A stretch of 64,000 nucleotides of DNA from BJHQ01 sp964654285 (GTDB taxonomy: Bacteria; Planctomycetota; UBA11346): the NCBI GenBank assembly GCA_964654285.1, contig CAZZJC010000003.1, positions 1 to 64,000 on the forward strand, read 5' to 3'. Below, in pieces: positions 62,631 to 64,000 of this stretch. Under the pieces are notes generated by a model, which was given only the letters and a program-made list of their open reading frames with translations, ran no database searches and had not been told where the DNA came from. The first letter of the stretch is position 1. Each line of letters opens with the position of its first letter. The translations under genes and the position numbers were made by a program.

Positions 62631-64000
62631 ATGCCCCATCCTTCCCGCCTGGTCCCCATCGTCGCCGCCATGGGCGGAATCCTGGCATTCATCCAGGCAT
62701 CCGAACCGGTTCCGGCTGCCGCCAGCCTGGCGACGGCCACCCTGCCCTTCTCGATGAAGATCACCGAGGTGCCGCTCACGGATGGCCCCGGCTATCTCTG
62801 GAAAGGCAGCGGCGTCTGCATGGACTTCAACGCGCCGACGGTGAGGATCAACGATGAGTTCTGGTCGATTTACGCCAATGGCGACCATCCGATCGTGAAA
62901 CGTTGGAAGGGCACGACCGCCCTGAACGCCAAGCCGGAACCAGATGGGCGCCTGGCCTTCCCGCCCGAGGTCCGGCGGCCCTACATGCTGGGCGGGATGT
63001 GGTATGACGCCCGGGACGGCATCCTCTACGCGCCGCTGCACTGCGAGTACAACCAGAAGGATGTCTATGGGTTCACCCGCCAGATCCATCTGGCCACCAG
63101 CAAGGACAAGGGGCTGACCTGGACCTATGCCGGCCCGATCGTGACCCGATACGACGACGGCGGCGCCATCCGCGACGGGCGCCAGAACCGGGGTCAGCGT
63201 TGGGACGGTGGCCTGGGCGACCAGTTCCTGTTCGTGGATGAACGCACCGGCTATGCCTATCTCTACGCCTTGGACTGGAGTTACACCAAACATGGGATGA
63301 AAGGCGATGCCGGCCTGGGGGATATCCATCGCTACCAGGTCGCCCGATGCGCCCTGGCCGACAAGCTGGCGCCGGGCAAGTGGCGCAAGTTCCACAACAG
63401 CGCCTGGACGGAACCGGGCGTGGGCGGCAAAGGCGCGCATGTGCCCGCCTACACGGTGACCTGGAATGAGTACCTGAAGAAATACGTGTCTTTCAACTTC
63501 AACGGCGGCTTGTCGGTGTGCACCGATCTGGAACGCCAGGACTGGACGCCGCGCTTCCTGATCGATGCCTGGGGCCGACCGGAGGCCGGCAGCTGGGGAT
63601 TCCTGCCGGTCAATGAGGCGATGACCGACACCAAGGCCATGGGCCAGGTGATGTACCTGATGCGCGGCTGGGTCCGCACCCAGTCGTCCTACCTGCGGCT
63701 GGAATTCGGCCCCGGCGAGACCAAGGCGACCAATGGCTTTGTCGTTTCGGGCGGATCAACGGGCAATCAGGTGGCTTTTGATCCAAAGATCGTCAACGAG
63801 GTCTACGCGCGGGTCCCGTCCTTCGATTCGGGCGACCCGATCGAATCCCGGCGGACCCGGCCCTGTACCGAAGCGGATCATGCATTCAGCAAGGACGCCA
63901 GCGGAAAAACGCAGTGGAGACCGCAAGGAGGCTATCAGATCAGCGATGCTGCCGGCGCACAGGTCAAGGTCCGGTTCACGGGCAGCGCCGTGTATTGGCG
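62631..64000 (+). CDS. Exported beta-propeller protein, sialidase/GH43-like, partial
   Basis: ATG 62631, with GGTGAT 6 bases upstream, opens a frame with no stop to the window edge (456 codons). A signal peptide (about 1-27) is followed by a beta-rich domain with an Asp-box-like block SKDKGLTW (about 160) and FVDERTGYAYLYALDW, HVPAYTVTWNEYLKKYVSF and similar blade segments, typical of sialidase or GH43/DUF4185 five- or six-bladed propellers. A second domain begins near 420. The enzyme class is not certain. It follows the GH36-like gene after 56 bases and is the last visible part of the sugar-use island. Confidence 0.75.
   Translation, partial: MPHPSRLVPIVAAMGGILAFIQASEPVPAAASLATATLPFSMKITEVPLTDGPGYLWKGSGVCMDFNAPTVRINDEFWSIYANGDHPIVKRWKGTTALNAKPEPDGRLAFPPEVRRPYMLGGMWYDARDGILYAPLHCEYNQKDVYGFTRQIHLATSKDKGLTWTYAGPIVTRYDDGGAIRDGRQNRGQRWDGGLGDQFLFVDERTGYAYLYALDWSYTKHGMKGDAGLGDIHRYQVARCALADKLAPGKWRKFHNSAWTEPGVGGKGAHVPAYTVTWNEYLKKYVSFNFNGGLSVCTDLERQDWTPRFLIDAWGRPEAGSWGFLPVNEAMTDTKAMGQVMYLMRGWVRTQSSYLRLEFGPGETKATNGFVVSGGSTGNQVAFDPKIVNEVYARVPSFDSGDPIESRRTRPCTEADHAFSKDASGKTQWRPQGGYQISDAAGAQVKVRFTGSAVYW

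Noticed and set aside
59434..62688. A 1084-codon minus-strand open frame
   Set aside because: It is antisense to the GH127 and GH36-like genes, both with good ribosome sites and active-site motifs.

Overview
The window is about 64 kb of high-GC bacterial chromosome, densely coded on both strands. Nearly every gene stops with TGA; TAG ends two genes and TAA ends one. Core housekeeping genes (dut, coaX, hisF, ssb, gatB, pth, rluD, trpC, sthA, mltA) are scattered singly or in small groups among many paralogous TPR proteins, a Ser/Thr kinase, a SpoIIE-type phosphatase, a DUF4159 protein, an S41 protease and glycoside hydrolases. This mix suggests a Gram-negative, free-living member of the PVC group, Planctomycetes-like, or a similar deep lineage. 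That placement is inference; no rRNA is present.

Region 1 (1-17708, all minus strand) reads as one ten-gene block. Transcription starts at the right with a TPR protein (15861-17708), then an 829-residue TPR/beta-module protein, then an exported giant of 2756 residues. These are followed by a small unknown protein, ExbB/TolQ, two ExbD proteins, a TonB-like stub with one membrane segment, a DUF4159 membrane protein and a further membrane protein cut by the window edge. Many start and stop codons overlap. The set looks like a proton-motive-force-driven envelope machine with very large periplasmic partners, and it is the best candidate for an undescribed system.

Region 2 (18184-31644) holds a Ser/Thr kinase with C-terminal TPRs, the dut-coaX pair, a 124-bp tandem repeat array, an Hsp70-like ATPase, a coiled-coil exported protein, a PDZ-S41 protease, a GAF-SpoIIE phosphatase and a DegT-type aminotransferase.

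Region 3 (31661-36075) holds a KimA-like potassium importer preceded by a clear ydaO-type cyclic-di-AMP riboswitch, then hisF and ssb in divergent orientation, then a second tandem array of about 133 bp made of short palindromes.

Region 4 (36076-51488) holds rluD-pth-gatB followed by an HscC-type Hsp70 and its J-protein, then trpC, an exported unknown, sthA, a DevBCA-type export system (permease, ATPase, HlyD) and the lytic transglycosylase gene mltA. The start codons of mltA and the permease overlap on opposite strands.

Region 5 (51816-64000) is a carbohydrate-use island: KDPG aldolase, a sugar-type MFS transporter, an AraC regulator, a small four-helix membrane protein, a GH2 enzyme whose frame is broken by one TAG where a Trp is expected, a GH127-type arabinofuranosidase with a carbohydrate-binding module, a GH36-like enzyme, and the start of an exported beta-propeller-like protein. 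Together they could import and cleave plant or algal galactosides and arabinosides.

No tRNA, rRNA, CRISPR array, insertion sequence or prophage was recognised.
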